DNA of 64,000 bases from Alitta virens (Eukaryota; Annelida; Polychaeta; Phyllodocida; Nereididae): contig OW028573.1 of NCBI GenBank assembly GCA_932294295.1, positions 63,527,829 to 63,591,828 on the forward strand, given 5' to 3'. Both the position numbers and the translations under genes were made by a program. Below are positions 36,742 through 49,048 of the stretch, piece after piece (position 1 is the first letter of the stretch; each line of letters opens with the position of its first letter). The notes beneath the pieces were generated by a model. That model was not told where the DNA came from, did not search any database, and was given only the letters and a program-made list of their open reading frames with translations.

Positions 36742-38890
36742 ACCACCATTTTTACTGTGCCATTTGTATCCGCTTTTGAGTAATCATATCATGTTATGAA
36801 TAAATGTATACTGTCCATTGTGACTATCACATTGCCAAGCCTTTTCCACTTCAGATGTACCAAGTTTTTGCTCGCTCACAAACACTGAACCTTCTCAGTT
36901 TTAAATAGCAATCAAAGCTATATCCCATATGACAAGTTAGAACAATTCTTGGCATTTATCACTATTCAATAGTTACACATCACTTTGTGTTGTGATGCAC
37001 ATATTTGGTGTGTTACACAGAAAGTAATTTTAGTTGTTGAACCAAAAAAGAATGTATTGCCGGTGAACGCAGTGTGCGGTACGATGTGTCAAAGGTCTTG
37101 TGTAATTCTATAAAAATCCTACTTTCCATTCATCTCTTCAATTGCAAATTACGAAAACATTGTGCAGAAAGGTTTTCTACTATCTTGGTTTTTGAAACAA
37201 GTTAGGGAGCTAGGGTACTTAATTGAATTTAACTGAAGAATTGGCGATATTTTTCATTTCTCCACTAGAAAAAGGATATTGTTCTCTTATCTCGGTGATT
37301 TGTTGAATTTGAGTTTTATTTTACGCAGGAAGGCCTGTTTTGTAAGACTGCAGCTGACAGTATTAATACAGTTTATGTAATTTTAAGTTCCTTTACTGAT
37401 CAGTTATTTAATTATTAAACATGAGGTAGGGGATTCGGTTCGAAATGTCCGGTGATTATAAATTTTGACATTCCTCTGACCATTATAATTTGTTGAGGGT
37501 TTAGATTTGTGACTGACATCTGTATGTTACTGTTTAGGATGTTAAAATCATTATAATTGTTTGTACTTGTTCCATGTCAACTGACTAACAAAGAAACTTA
37601 ATGATCAAACTTTGTCAGCAAATAAAAATTTAGTTAAATGATTGATGTACATTTGTGTAGTGAGACGAAATACTCTTGGCTAGTGACACAGACCCCACTT
37701 AACAGCCCTTGAATGGTAATTTTGTTGCATAAAATAGTGATGCGTTTGTGAAGTTGTGACATATCCGTTGTAGTAAAACTGTGCCTACAAATACTTGACA
37801 GAGCAAAACCATGTGATTTCCCGGTCTTTGACATCAAGATGACATCAGAACTGTGCCACTTGTATGATTTCAAGTTATAGAAATATTTTTTGGCTAAAAC
37901 GGATTAAATAGCTTTCTTTTGGAATATCACGGTATGCTGCTACATTCACTAAAACATTGTTGATTGTACAATCAAAATAATGTCAAATGCACTGTTACTA
38001 AATATTTATTTCATTTTTGTATAACACAACCAGTACTCTGCAATATTACTCGCACTATCCGGTCTTTTCATGAGATTTTGTTACAAGTAAATGTCTCTAC
38101 ACTATTGTTGCAGTGATTATGTGTGGTGTGATAGTTTTCCATTTCAAAGCTTATGTGTGTGTCATTCTGTTTGTTTAGTTCAGTTTGTGTGCGATTGCCC
38201 TTTAATTTTTTGTCTTGTTTAATACTTTATTGTCTTTTTCAATAGTTACTTATTGTCAATTAATGTTGCCAAATTGTTCAAAGATTTAATGTATTGTAAT
38301 ACGGCATTCTACAGCGGCCAATAACCACCTGTTGAGATAGTATATGCTATTAACTTTAATGTAGTAAGTTTGTTTTAGTATATCGTTGAGATTTATTATG
38401 ACAACATCGAGAATTATTTGAAAACCAAATGATTTTTGAATGAGTTAATGTTATTGTTATTACAAGCCAACAGTGCAAGTGATGTTTGATTGTGTGGTTT
38501 GATTGTTGAATGCTACTAGGCAGTTCTGTAATTCTAATCAGCATTTGTCTGTTCATTTTGCGGATAATGATAATGAATAGATCTCAAATGCAGCATTTAT
38601 AATTTTCGGGCATTTAGGATATTGTTTTAGATGTGCCCTTGTAATCTCGAAAAATGTTCTGTTTGGTACACATAGTGCTTCTCTGTTGCATATATGACAA
38701 AGTATAGTTGTGTTTTGTAAAGGTAGGAACTATTGTGTATTGATCCTACTTGCCAAGTGGGGACCAAAGAAAAATGGGTTGGGATTTTGAGATTGTGATT
38801 AGGGATAGGGGGCCATCGTTAAATTGCGTCACACTACATGCTTGACTTGTAGAACTGTGGACACTACTAATAAAGGGAACAATTTCCAAG
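36742..38890 (+). terminator. Elongase 3' untranslated region with candidate polyadenylation signals
   Basis: AATAAA occurs 58 bases after the stop (36799-36804), at 37621-37626 and at 38869-38874. The last is followed by a G/T- then T-rich run (gttgtgtattgtcttttttt), the best match to a cleavage site. Alternative short and long UTRs are therefore possible. No coding features in between. Confidence 0.45.
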
Positions 38891-41090
38891 CTCTACAAAA
38901 ATGAAGTTGTGTATTGTCTTTTTTTTTTGCCTTGCTTTAGGCAATATGAACTACAAGCTTTTGCTTATAAATACAGAGGGCGCCACATGCAAGTGTCTGG
39001 TCTGAATACCCAGTGCCAGACAATAGTTAATGAAATTGCCTCTCCTACGCTTGGTCAGGTAGTTTGGCTCAGGCATGTGAGTTTCATTCAAATGTCTAAA
39101 TATTTTACTGTTATGGTGATCCTTTAATATTGTAGCTCTTGCTATTGATGGTCCATCCCCACAATCGGGGAGATCTCAACTTGTATGTCAAGATGTATAT
39201 AGTCAGGCTATGATGGATCCAGAAGTTTTTGGGGAGGGGGAGCGAGAGTGTAGTCCTGATTTGACGCAGTGTTTATTTTTGGTATGAAATTCATATAAAT
39301 ATTTTCATTTTTTCTCGTTCATTTAATCCATTCGAATAAGAGATGTCACAGATCTTTTAGGAATAATTCGTAATTTCTTGCAGGTGGTGTTCCTTATTTA
39401 TCACTGGAAATGTCCATGAAATATACTTCTTTAAGACTTAAAAAAAAAAAAAGGTTCGATCAATCATCGAAGTATTTTCCATGAGAGTTGTGTGGTTTTC
39501 TGGTTTGAAGAAAAAAAAAAGTTGACTAGGGCAAATATAATCCGAAAGAGCCACCCAGGGGTTTTTTTTTTTTTTTTATACCAGCAAAGGGTTGTTCATG
39601 ATACTGAAATACTGATATATGGCCCATTGTATTTTTCATAGTGGTTGGAACATCGTTGGAATAGTTCTGCAACTAACCAGCTAACATGGGCTAGTGGGCA
39701 AAAAAAAAAAGTCCTAAAGTTTGTTCGTGGTCATAGAATTTGTTAATTTAGTTCATTTTTGAAATTTTAGTGTTGCCCAAGTATAGTGAAAAAAAAAACA
39801 TGGACATGATACCAGTATGAAAGTCATAAAAGTTAGATGTTGGTTATGACATCAGTGGAAACATTTGCATCAGTAAAAAGAGAATTCTAACAGTTTAAAA
39901 ACCACTTTTCTTGGGCAAAAGTATTTGTCTTTTGTTCCCCCAGTAATAACAGACGAAGTTTGGTATGGTCTGATCTCACAGGTTTATTGTGATTAAAAAA
40001 TAATAACTATTTTTACAAAGTGAGAATGGTATAAAGTGGGGCCTTTTACAGTTGGCTAAAAGCCCATTAGTATTTGTACATAAAAGTATATTAAGAAATA
40101 CACATGTTCTTCGGGTGCATTATTTCTTTTGTTGAGTGTACATTTAAGTTAACTGGATGGTGATTTTGGGCGTGCACTGTTGGACTTCCAGTTCATGCAT
40201 TGTGCATCTGCCTCTGAAAGCTGATTCTAACCTTTTTGTACTCAAAGAATTCAATCCCATGAGACAATGGAAGACCTATTCATATAGACTGATCATTTAT
40301 AAGGGATCTATAGGTCACAAATCATTCAGCCTGGAGTAATAGTTTGAGTCAGCAATATGAGATATTGCTCTGGGAATAAGGGATGTCCTACTGAACTGAG
40401 GGATTCAGCAAGATCTAGCAGAAATCTCACTGTTTTTGCAAGTCGTCTGTGTTAGAGCAATGTAATGTACAAAATAGTATGAACTAAATATTGTTTATAC
40501 AGGTCACTATACCTCTCTGTCATATTCGTGATCATACTCATATTTTCATATTTTGTATTTTATATTATAACACTTTTACACCTCTTTTTACCTTTTGATA
40601 ATTTTACAATAGTTTTTGATAACGCTGATGTGATATTGATTGTAAAAGCGTTTTGAGCATATTGTTATATGGATATTACGCTATAGAAAATTTATTATTA
40701 TTATTATACGAAGTGTATGGAGCACCAGTATGTGCAGAAATTCGACATAAATTAAATAATACTACAATTTGCTAAATGATGAAACTTTACAGTTATGTAA
40801 TTCTATGACCTGAAAAACGGTCATAGTTATAACAAGAAAGCAAAAATTGTCATTGGAAAGAAAGGGAACTCGACTTAGGAATAGGATCCTAGGATAGCAC
40901 AGCTCTCATTTGCAGATCTTTGCTGTTCATGAACATTGATAATAAGTACAAGGCACCACCAGTAAGGTCCAGTATAAAATGTCACTTGAATTACACCCAA
41001 CTGAGAAGCTCATGAAGCATGTTGAAAGACTCAATGGACGGTTTATTTGTTGAAGGTTTTTCCTTGAATTTATTTCACACACAGGTACTC
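38891..41090. other. Intergenic AT-rich DNA with homopolymer runs
   Basis: Several A or T runs of 9-16 bases lie at 39430-39800. A possible diverged member of the 14.5-kb repeat family lies near 40740-40890. No supported gene. Confidence 0.55.
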
Positions 41091-41094
41091 AGAG

Positions 41095-41263
41095 AATGAG
41101 TACACAGAGCTCATCAGTTTTACTGGGTCCTGGGTTCCAATCCAGCCCATATTTGAAAGTCACTTCATCATTCGCCTCATTGCTTTGGCACCTGCCTGTG
41201 CTGATCAGCTTTATCTGTGAAAAAATATGGGATGTAAATCTTGTCTCACCCACCCACACCACC
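41095..41263 (+). mobile_element. Diverged SINE copy
   Basis: A box-B-like GGTTCCAATCC at 41133-41143 is followed by a tail parallel to the SINE at 41802: cttcatcattcgcctcattg, ggcacctgcctgtgctgatcagc, aaaatatgggatgtaaat and an end in cacccacccacacc. Box A is not recognisable. Older or subfamily copy of the same SINE. Confidence 0.7.
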
Positions 41264-41801
41264 TTAAGACATTCATTTCACTTACTACACTGTTACAGTA
41301 TTTTACACAAGGAATGTTACATTTGCAGGAAACGACATTGCCTATTTTTAGCCTGTGTCAACTCTTAACATGGTAAATTAGACGCTAGAGAGAAGACATT
41401 AGGCTATTTGTTACTTAGTCTCCATAATCTCATTTACTTCTTGCTACATACTTACTTTCCTCGAAGGAAGTCACTGAAAGTGCAGTAAATCCAAGGATGA
41501 CCTCCATTTGCAACGCTTGCTTCCATAGACAGCCTGTGTGCTAGTCTCGTTCTATTTGTAAGGGACAATCCCACAGGATCTGCTTTTGTGCATCAAAATG
41601 ACATGCTCTGAATCTTTTTTAGTTACTATATAGAGGAATGTTGCAGTATTTTGAAACTATTTATACATTAGTAACACTCACAAATCGTGCATGAGACTTG
41701 ATCCTGATTATATTGTGTCGCAACTATGGAAAATTATTTAGATGGTCTCTTAATGGCAACCACTGGAATTTGGAACAAAAGGTATCTTCATTGGTTTAAT
41801 A

Positions 41802-41989
41802 GGGGCGGGGGCCTAGCTCAGAGGTAGCACTCTGGGCTTCCAACCGCTAGGTCCCGGGTTTGATTCCCGGTCGAGCCTAAGTTGGATGGCTGTTTCATCC
41901 TTCGTCTCATTGCCATGGTCTCTGCCTGTCCTAATTAGCCCATCAGGTGCAGAAATACAGGACGTAAAGCCCTAATCACCTACCCACCC
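41802..41989 (+). mobile_element. Full-length tRNA-derived SINE with 14-bp target-site duplication
   Basis: The head has RNA polymerase III promoter elements, box A TAGCTCAGAGG (41814-41824) and box B GGTTTGATTCC (41857-41867). The folded region resembles a tRNA with TCC in the anticodon position (glycine-like), but stems are imperfect. The tail shares gatggctgtttcatccttcg and cctaattagcccatcagg with the copy at 17240. Identical 14-mers tcattggtttaata flank it at 41788-41801 and 41990-42003. Confidence 0.93.
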
Positions 41990-42003
41990 TCATTGGTTTA
42001 ATA

Positions 42004-43895
42004 AGGTATCGACAGATGATAAATCTTTAGTAGTGAGGTGGTTTCTAAGTGGGGTTCCACCATTTCAACTTTAACTGATAATAAAACATCAAACTAGTTC
42101 GTCTTTGTGGATAAGTTTATCAACATTTACTTTTACAACGACATACTAAAATACACGTACCGGTATATTATAAAGGGAGCTTCGAGATGGCAAACCAATG
42201 TCAGCAAACATGAACATGTCACTAAGCCCATATGCCAATAAAGGAAACCCTTCACATTGACAATAAATGCCTCCGTTACCTTCCTAGCCACTGATAAGAG
42301 ATAGATATCATTCAGAGAGAAAGAAAGAACCCATAGAGTATAACTGAGGTTTATCTGAAATTGCCTTTAGCGAGGTTTTTTTTTTTTTTTTTTTTTTTTG
42401 GCACTGAATTCTACTGGGGAAATCCTTTTTGTCTGGGATGTTAGTAAAGCATCTATCATACAAAGAATTCGACATTTAGAATGACTGTCCTCAATGTGAC
42501 TTTTCTGTATTCGTCATTTTTAGGTGTTATGACGTTAGACATAATGACTAAGTTTTTAGTCAAAAACAACTCGCTAGATATATATACAGCTGACAAACTT
42601 GCATGCTGTGGAGGATGCTAATTCTAGACGTTGTAAAATATGCTAAGATTTTTAGTGAAATAGATTTTTTATTGTGTCTAGTAAATTTCGATAGGCCTAT
42701 GTGATCCACATGGATTTCTGTAAGACAAAATACTTTCATTAAATGAAAGTCACATAGCTCCAGCAGTTACTTCCCCAGCTAGACATATAGGCAAACAATG
42801 TCGGAGACAATCGATATCCTTAGATTTGGCGATATTGTATGGGCCACCCGAACGACTAATGTCTCCTGTCCTGGAGGCGAATCCCTGTGCAAAAGAAAAA
42901 CAGAGAAAAACCAATGAAACAATGGGGAGGGTAGGCCCTTTCTCTCTTGCTTATTATACTTCCTCGTTTCTAGTAATCAGCCAGGTCTGGTACTCGCGTG
43001 ATTCACCAAATTACCCCTAAACGTGTCCCAAGATTGCTACCAACACAGAAGATGGCCAATGCTCCTGCACAAATTTGTCTGTGCCCCCTTAAATAACTGA
43101 TAAAGAGGCAGCGGTTCTCTTGTCCAAAAAGACACTCCCCTTCTCTCCGTTAAGGATTCCCTGTGTGTGCTGCATGTAAAACAGGAGATTAAAGTCTGAA
43201 GCTTAATCAGTTAAAATAGTGTTATGTGCTCATTCAGAGGCAAGTGTAATGATGACATAGCAAGAGCTCACATCTCGAAAAAGGTTTTTCTTGTGGATGA
43301 GGTCCTTCACTTGCCCCAGCATAAATGTTAAGTACAGATTATTCTCGCAGTTTAACGTTTACCACAAGATTTATCCAATTAAAGGGAGAATTGGTAAGAG
43401 TCTTCATTACTAGAGGACTCATGTTACTAGACCATAACTGCATGCCTATAAGCCTACAAGCCTACAACCCACAATCGCTTTCTGGTGATATTGGATGTCA
43501 GCATACTGCTTGCTTAATCACATTATGGTTATTCTAAAAACGTTAAGCTTTTTTAGCCCCAATTTTCATTGGAATAATCCATCACATTTGTGGTTTGATT
43601 AAACAATTATTTGCAACGAAATGTTCTCTTTCTTTTAATTTTGTAAAAAATGTCTTGCTAGCATGCCTATTTCTTCAATTCTCTTGCATCCATGGTTCCG
43701 ATTTCTGTGTTAGCCAAATTTCATATTAGCCAATCTACAACCGTTTGAGTTTTATAATGTGTTTTATCCTGCTCCCCCACTCCTTCTTCCAATGAATTTG
43801 TTTCACTATCTATTAAGGCTTCGAACATGCGCTCCAGTTCATATCATTTTCAATACTAATTAACTCGTATAATATCATATAATATGTCTGACATC
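42004..43895. other. Intergenic DNA without recognised features
   Basis: A T run of about 22 bases lies near 42378. Otherwise I see only short, unsupported open frames. Confidence 0.55.
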
Positions 43896-43995
43896 GAGAT
43901 AGATAGCTAGATAGGTAGATAAGTAGATAGATAGATAGCTAGGTAGGTAGGTAGGTAGACAGCTAGAAAGATAGATAGATAGATAGATAGATAAG
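43896..43995. repeat. (GATA)n / (GGTA)n microsatellite
   Basis: About 100 bp of imperfect tetranucleotide repeats, mainly gata with interspersed ggta and agct interruptions. Confidence 0.95.
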
Positions 43996-44805
43996 GTCCT
44001 ATATACTATCACCAGACGTGACTTGTTTACTTCATGGCAATTGTAGGTGGACACCCCCACTCATCTGTGGGTGACCTGCGTACACATTGATGCTCACTGC
44101 ATCAGCAGCTACCTGTTGGCTGTAGTTATATCCTCATCTACATAAAGATACCATGTAATAACACCCAGTGCACGCTATATTTACCATATGTGAAATAACA
44201 AGTCTATTGTGGAAGGAAGGTCATTCGCTATACACAGCAAGGTTAATGGCATCACCGTTAATAGATGCAATGCCCTGGAAATATGGGAAAGGATATATGA
44301 TACGAAATAATGTGTGTGGCACCAGACTATATATACTGCCTTTGTAACTATTGCTTGTGTCTCTATGTGTTATGTACTGTTTTTGTGCATTATATTCTAA
44401 GATAATTTCAGAGCAAATGCAAGTATATGTGTGCCTGGGAAGAGTCCACGATAGATCTGAAGATTTTAAGAAAACTGATATATTATAAATTGTTACATTC
44501 CTCTCAGAAGACTCATATAGCTCTTCTGTATTAAGAGTTAAATGTGTAAAATAACGACCCTAATAAGAATGTAATATTTCAAAGCATTTCCGAATAGTTT
44601 CTGTCAAACAAGATTTATAATGAAGCTTTTTAAATACATATTGCATTTCTGTCATTGTGGCTATTAACATATTGACATGGATTGAGGCTGTCTAACTTGT
44701 TAGATTTAAAAAAAATCTATTATATTGTCTTTCTAGACAATGAGACTATGTGTCATCCTGAAAGATAACCACTTATACCAACACAGTCAAAATGATGTCA
44801 GGTTA
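43996..44805. other. Intergenic DNA without recognised features
   Basis: AT-rich sequence with no supported gene, RNA or repeat. Confidence 0.5.
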
Positions 44806-45208
44806 AAATGGAACTGTCTGGCTATACCTGGCTCAAAGCCGATCTAAAAGTACATATTTATGAAATATTAGATAAACCTCTTACATTTACCACACTTCAT
44901 TTTGCCATCTATGTTACTCTATTTGCACTGAATCCAATAAAGAAACTAACTATAGGCCAACTGCCTGTCAAGTTAACCTGGACAATTTCTATTAAACAAA
45001 GCCGATCTAAAAGTACATATTTATGATATATTAGTTAAACTTCTTACATTTACCAAAGTTTCTATTTTTCAGTGGTGATGGGTGTAAGCCAATATAAGCT
45101 AGAAGTAGACAGAAGCCGCTGGCTTTTAGTCAGTTATAGCTTATAGCTGCAGCCAGGAATACGTGGCTATAGCTGTCTAGAGTCGACCGTATTTTATGAA
45201 ACTAACTG
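44806..45208 (-). mobile_element. TA-flanked MITE, copy 1 (reverse, left end truncated)
   Basis: The right end reads GAAACTAACTG-TA, the inverted form of the TA-CAGTTAGTTTC terminus of the other copies. Shared interior words include gccgatctaaaagtacatat, tttaccaaag and gactaaaagcc-type segments. The segment starting aaagccgatctaaaag occurs twice within it (44837 and 44998), so the copy contains an internal duplication or a nested partial copy. Confidence 0.75.
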
Positions 45209-45899
45209 TACGTATTGCCCCCGCAAATCACAGGGCTTGCTTTCTTAAAGCACAGTGCAGTTCAGCCAAGATGTTTATGCACAACCGCATCGTAAAAAGG
45301 CTATTTTTTTCCACCTCTTGCAGAGAATGATGAAAAAAGAAAAAATAATCCCAAAGTGTCAGTGTTGTCACATGGACATGGCTATTAGAGCTCATCAGGC
45401 TGAGTCTGCCTCATTGTGGGGCTTCTCCCTTCTTGGTATTTGGAGAAGAAAACGAGGCAAAAAGAGCAGTCTTCATTGATTGATGGTGTCTTCGCAATAA
45501 CTATGATCAATGGCACCATAAGCTAATTGTGTATCGGGCAACTAAAGACCTTCCCAGGAATAAGACTTGAGTCTCCTTTATGTGAGGTGTTAGCCTATTC
45601 CCCCGATTAGGAGAATCAATAAGACTGTCACGCAGCCTTTACTATAAGGTCTCCCAACTTGCTCTTAACCCCATCCCTCCACAGTGCTTGCTGCCCATAA
45701 TCCATTTGTTTCAAGCCAAGTCTTGCATTTCAAAACAAAAAGGTTTGCTTTAAAATGGCTTATCCGATTCCATTTTAATTTGAGCACAGTCGAATCTCCT
45801 CTAAGCCTTTAAGTCTAACCATATTCTTATTTTATTTAATAGTAACTGAGGCATTTGCATTTTTGGTGTTCACCATCACTGTCGCTTTATAACAAGCAT

Positions 45900-46330
45900 A
45901 TAAAAGTAAATTATGAGTGTGAATGACCTTTGGACAAATGTAAAGGTCACAGGTCACTCTCAATTTTAAGATAAATTATTGTAACTCACTTAATATTTAA
46001 GGTAGAGTCTTGAACAAGATGTCGAAATTTGAGCTTGGGTTAGCGAACTGTCAAAGTTCAAGGTCAAATGTTAAAAAGTTGTATTTGTACTGACCGGTTT
46101 GGGGCCTGATTTTTACTAAAACAACCCCCGACTCCCCGAGGATGACTACCCCAAAAGGGGTAACATACTATAACTCCTCACTGAAATAACAGATCTTCCC
46201 CCAATTTAGGTTGAACACTGCAGAAGTCTCACAGACTTAGTAAAAAATACTTTGAATGATCCCGAGTCAAAATTCAAGGTCACATGATGACCTTGACTGT
46301 TACATCAAGGTCACATAATTAGATTATGAC
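45900..46330. repeat. AGGTCA-rich stretch, possibly related to the 22.6-27.7 kb repeat
   Basis: Contains an exact AGGTCA-c-AGGTCA at 45944-45956, ttcaaggtcaaatg near 46070, and tgatgaccttgac followed by catcaaggtcac near 46280-46315. The style is like the arms of the large inverted repeat but no collinear match was established. Confidence 0.4.
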
Positions 46331-46696
46331 ATTATCTCTTTCAGTGCATTCATGGAGGTATCTTGTAACAGCAAAGAAACATGACATGATAACTCAACGC
46401 AATAACACATTACATAACAAAATAACTGAAGACTATAACTGGGTGAAGAACGTAACTGTTTCAGTAGCAGTTACAGTCGACTCGTTTGAAATTTTATTTG
46501 GAGTATGTCATAGGTTGAGCTCTTAATTTACTAGATAATGTAACTGATGAGAATTTCTTTTGAATGATAGTTCTCAACAACCCAATATTGTATATTAATT
46601 TGCACTAACCATGCAAAAACAAATGTAATGATGTCATGATACAGCTGGGAGTCCACACACACTAATACAATTGCCTCAAGATTGATTTTAAGCATA

Positions 46697-47017
46697 CAGT
46701 TAGTTTCATAGAATACGGTTGACTCTAGATAGCTGTAGCCACCTATTCCTGGCTGTAGCTGTAACTGGCTAAAGCCAGCGGCATCAGTCGGCTTCTAACT
46801 AATAGTCGGCTTACACCTACCACCACAGAAAAAATATAAACCTTGGTAGATTTTAGAAATGTATTTAATGTATCATAAATATGTAATTTTAGATCTGGCT
46901 TTGAGTAGCCAGCTATAGCTAAACAGCTCTGTTTGGTGGTAGGTAGCATCATATAGCAGAAGTTGTCTAGCTTTGTCTAGGTTCAATTTGACGGACTGTT
47001 TTTAATGAAACTAACTG
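46697..47017 (+). mobile_element. TA-flanked MITE, copy 2 (complete, 321 bp)
   Basis: Starts TA-CAGTTAGTTTCAT and ends ATGAAACTAACTG-TA. The inverted repeat extends imperfectly inward for about 40 bp. TA duplication and CAGT termini suggest a Tc1/mariner-type non-autonomous element. No transposase frame. Confidence 0.85.
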
Positions 47018-47109
47018 TAGCACGAGCTACAGCTAACCCAACGCTATCTGGCGAACAGCTTCTATAGCTTTAGTTTATCAAATCAGCCAGAAATTTGGTG
47101 CCTATTTAG

Positions 47110-47513
47110 GACGTCTCCTCTCCGCGATGCTCATTCAGTTCATTTATTGTACCTGGTCTGCCATATCAAGGAATATATCACAGATGCCTTATAGGTCATT
47201 CAAGACTTACACACTTACACCTTTTAGTCAATGAACCGGCACCGGTATGCCAGAGTTGTCGGTGCCCCCTAACAATCAAACATATTTTATTAGATTGCAG
47301 CCACTTACAACGCTTTAAAAGACCTTTGTTTCAAGCTAATACCTTACAACATCTCTTTACCAGATATCCAACCCAGACAATTATTGATTTTTTATATGCT
47401 TCTGGTTTCTACTACCAAATATAGATAATCAATCTTAACCTAGAGAGCCTCTACATAGCCCACTCAGGTGCTGATGAGGCATTAAACAATAACTCACACA
47501 CACACACACACAC
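47110..47513 (+). mobile_element. 5'-truncated LINE: C-terminal end of ORF2 plus 3' UTR with CA tail
   Basis: An open frame ending at the stop 47422-47424 reads HRCLIGHSRLTHLHLLVN, then a cysteine motif PVCQSCRCPLTIKHILLDC, and ends SGFYYQI. The GHSRLTH and C-x2-C...H-x4-C pattern is typical of the C-terminal end of Jockey/CR1-like LINE reverse transcriptases. After the stop a short 3' UTR (cattcaggtgctgatgaggc-type end) leads into a (CA)n tail at 47494-47512. Confidence 0.85.
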
Positions 47514-48151
47514 CTGGGTGCCATGGATCGACCTTGGGACTATAATTGTCATGTGAGAAATTCAATGTAGTGCACAGTTTACAAAACAGTAGTTTACTGA
47601 ATTGACAGTTATTTCTTACCATTGGTTGCCATGTTGTATCGGGGTCCACTGTCTGTCAAGGTCAAACATGATGTCCAGATCACTTGCAACAATTCGTCAA
47701 TGTTAACAGTTAGAATTGCAAACGTTTGTGTTATTTTAGTGGTAAAATTTAAAATATATATAAAAAGCTAATTCTTTACATATATTCTAGCAATTTGTCT
47801 GAGTATGCGCTGGCAGATAACTCCAAATCGCTGCACCATTCCATTATAGCAGTAATGCTTTTTTTGTTTTGTTTTTAAATCTCTTCTAAAGATAATATAT
47901 AACGCTAAATTAATGAGAGTCTGTCAAGGTTAGTGATTCAAAGCAAATCGAAAGCACTGATGAAGCTCTTTATATGCTTTGGCTCCCCATCCTCATCTGG
48001 CCATGAACATAATGTTCTGCAATTGTAATTGTATCAGAGATCGTCCTTGCAAAGTCCATATCAGAATCAGATTGAGATTCAAAATTCAATTATTTTAACT
48101 CCCTATAAATACAACTAATTATTCACAACAATGAATGGTTTAGAGCTAGGC

Positions 48152-48283
48152 AACCCTTCTAAGGTTATAATATCGACCCTTCTAAGGTCATAATATCACC
48201 CCTTCTAAGGTCATGATATCACCCCTTCTAAGATCATAATATCATCACCCCTTCTAAGGTCATAATATCATCCTTTCCAAGGT
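48152..48283. repeat. ~26-bp tandem repeat, five to six copies
   Basis: Units of 24-29 bp built on cccttctaaggtcataatat with small substitutions and an extra atc in some units. Confidence 0.9.
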
Positions 48284-48397
48284 GGATGAAATGAAATATT
48301 TCGTGCATTTAATAACGGCTTATAACTCGCATATTATGCTTCTATACAACATTTTTTATCATAATCTGTGTTTAACAAATCAGCTTTCTCAAAATAT

Positions 48398-49048
48398 GGC
48401 TGTAGCAACCTATTGCTATAACTGGCTGAAGCCAACCGCTTCTGTCTGCTCCTAGCTTACAGCTTACATCTAACAACACTGAAATAATATATAAAGCTTG
48501 GTAAATGTAAAAAAAATGACCTAATCTATCAGACTAGGTGATTTCGAAATTGTTCTATAGGCGACGAAAGTAGGTCAATTACTGCGCCCGTTGATTTCAA
48601 CGCAGTGGCGAATAAAGCTGTTCTTTAATTATCGCCGAATCTGACATTGTTCTGCTTATCTCGGCACAGAAACCTGTCGAAATCTATTCTAGCGGTTAGT
48701 ATAAAATCATTTATGATGCTGAATTCCTTACTCCCCCACTGTGCCTCTTAAGAGCTCCCCCGAAATCTGTCAGTCACTCTTTGACAAGTCACATCGCTTA
48801 AACGATATGAACGGCTGTGTTCAGTCAGCTAATCTACCATAAATATGTATACATAAATGTACAATAGAAATATACCTTTTGAAAAACAAAAATGTTTAAC
48901 TCTCAACATATGCATTAAATGGTGCTTGTACTTTTAGATCAAACTTTGGGTAGCCAGCTATAGCCAGAAAGTTCTGTTTAGTGGCAGTTAGCATCGTACA
49001 GCAAAAGTTGTCTAGCTTTGTCTAGACCGTTTTTAATGAAACTAACTG
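48398..49048 (+). mobile_element. TA-flanked MITE, copy 3, interrupted by other sequence
   Basis: The left part (ggctgtagcaacctattgct onward, to about 48510) and right part (from about 48923, ending GAAACTAACTG at 49048 then TA) match copy 2. About 410 bp of unrelated sequence lies between, beginning with an A run. The outer left terminus is missing. Confidence 0.75.

Noticed and set aside
41802..41880. Functional tRNA-Gly gene
   Set aside because: Anticodon and D stems are imperfect, and the tRNA-like part continues into a repeat tail bounded by target duplications, so it is a SINE.
43875..44060. Tyr/Leu/Ser repeat protein on the minus strand
   Set aside because: It is a translation of the GATA microsatellite.
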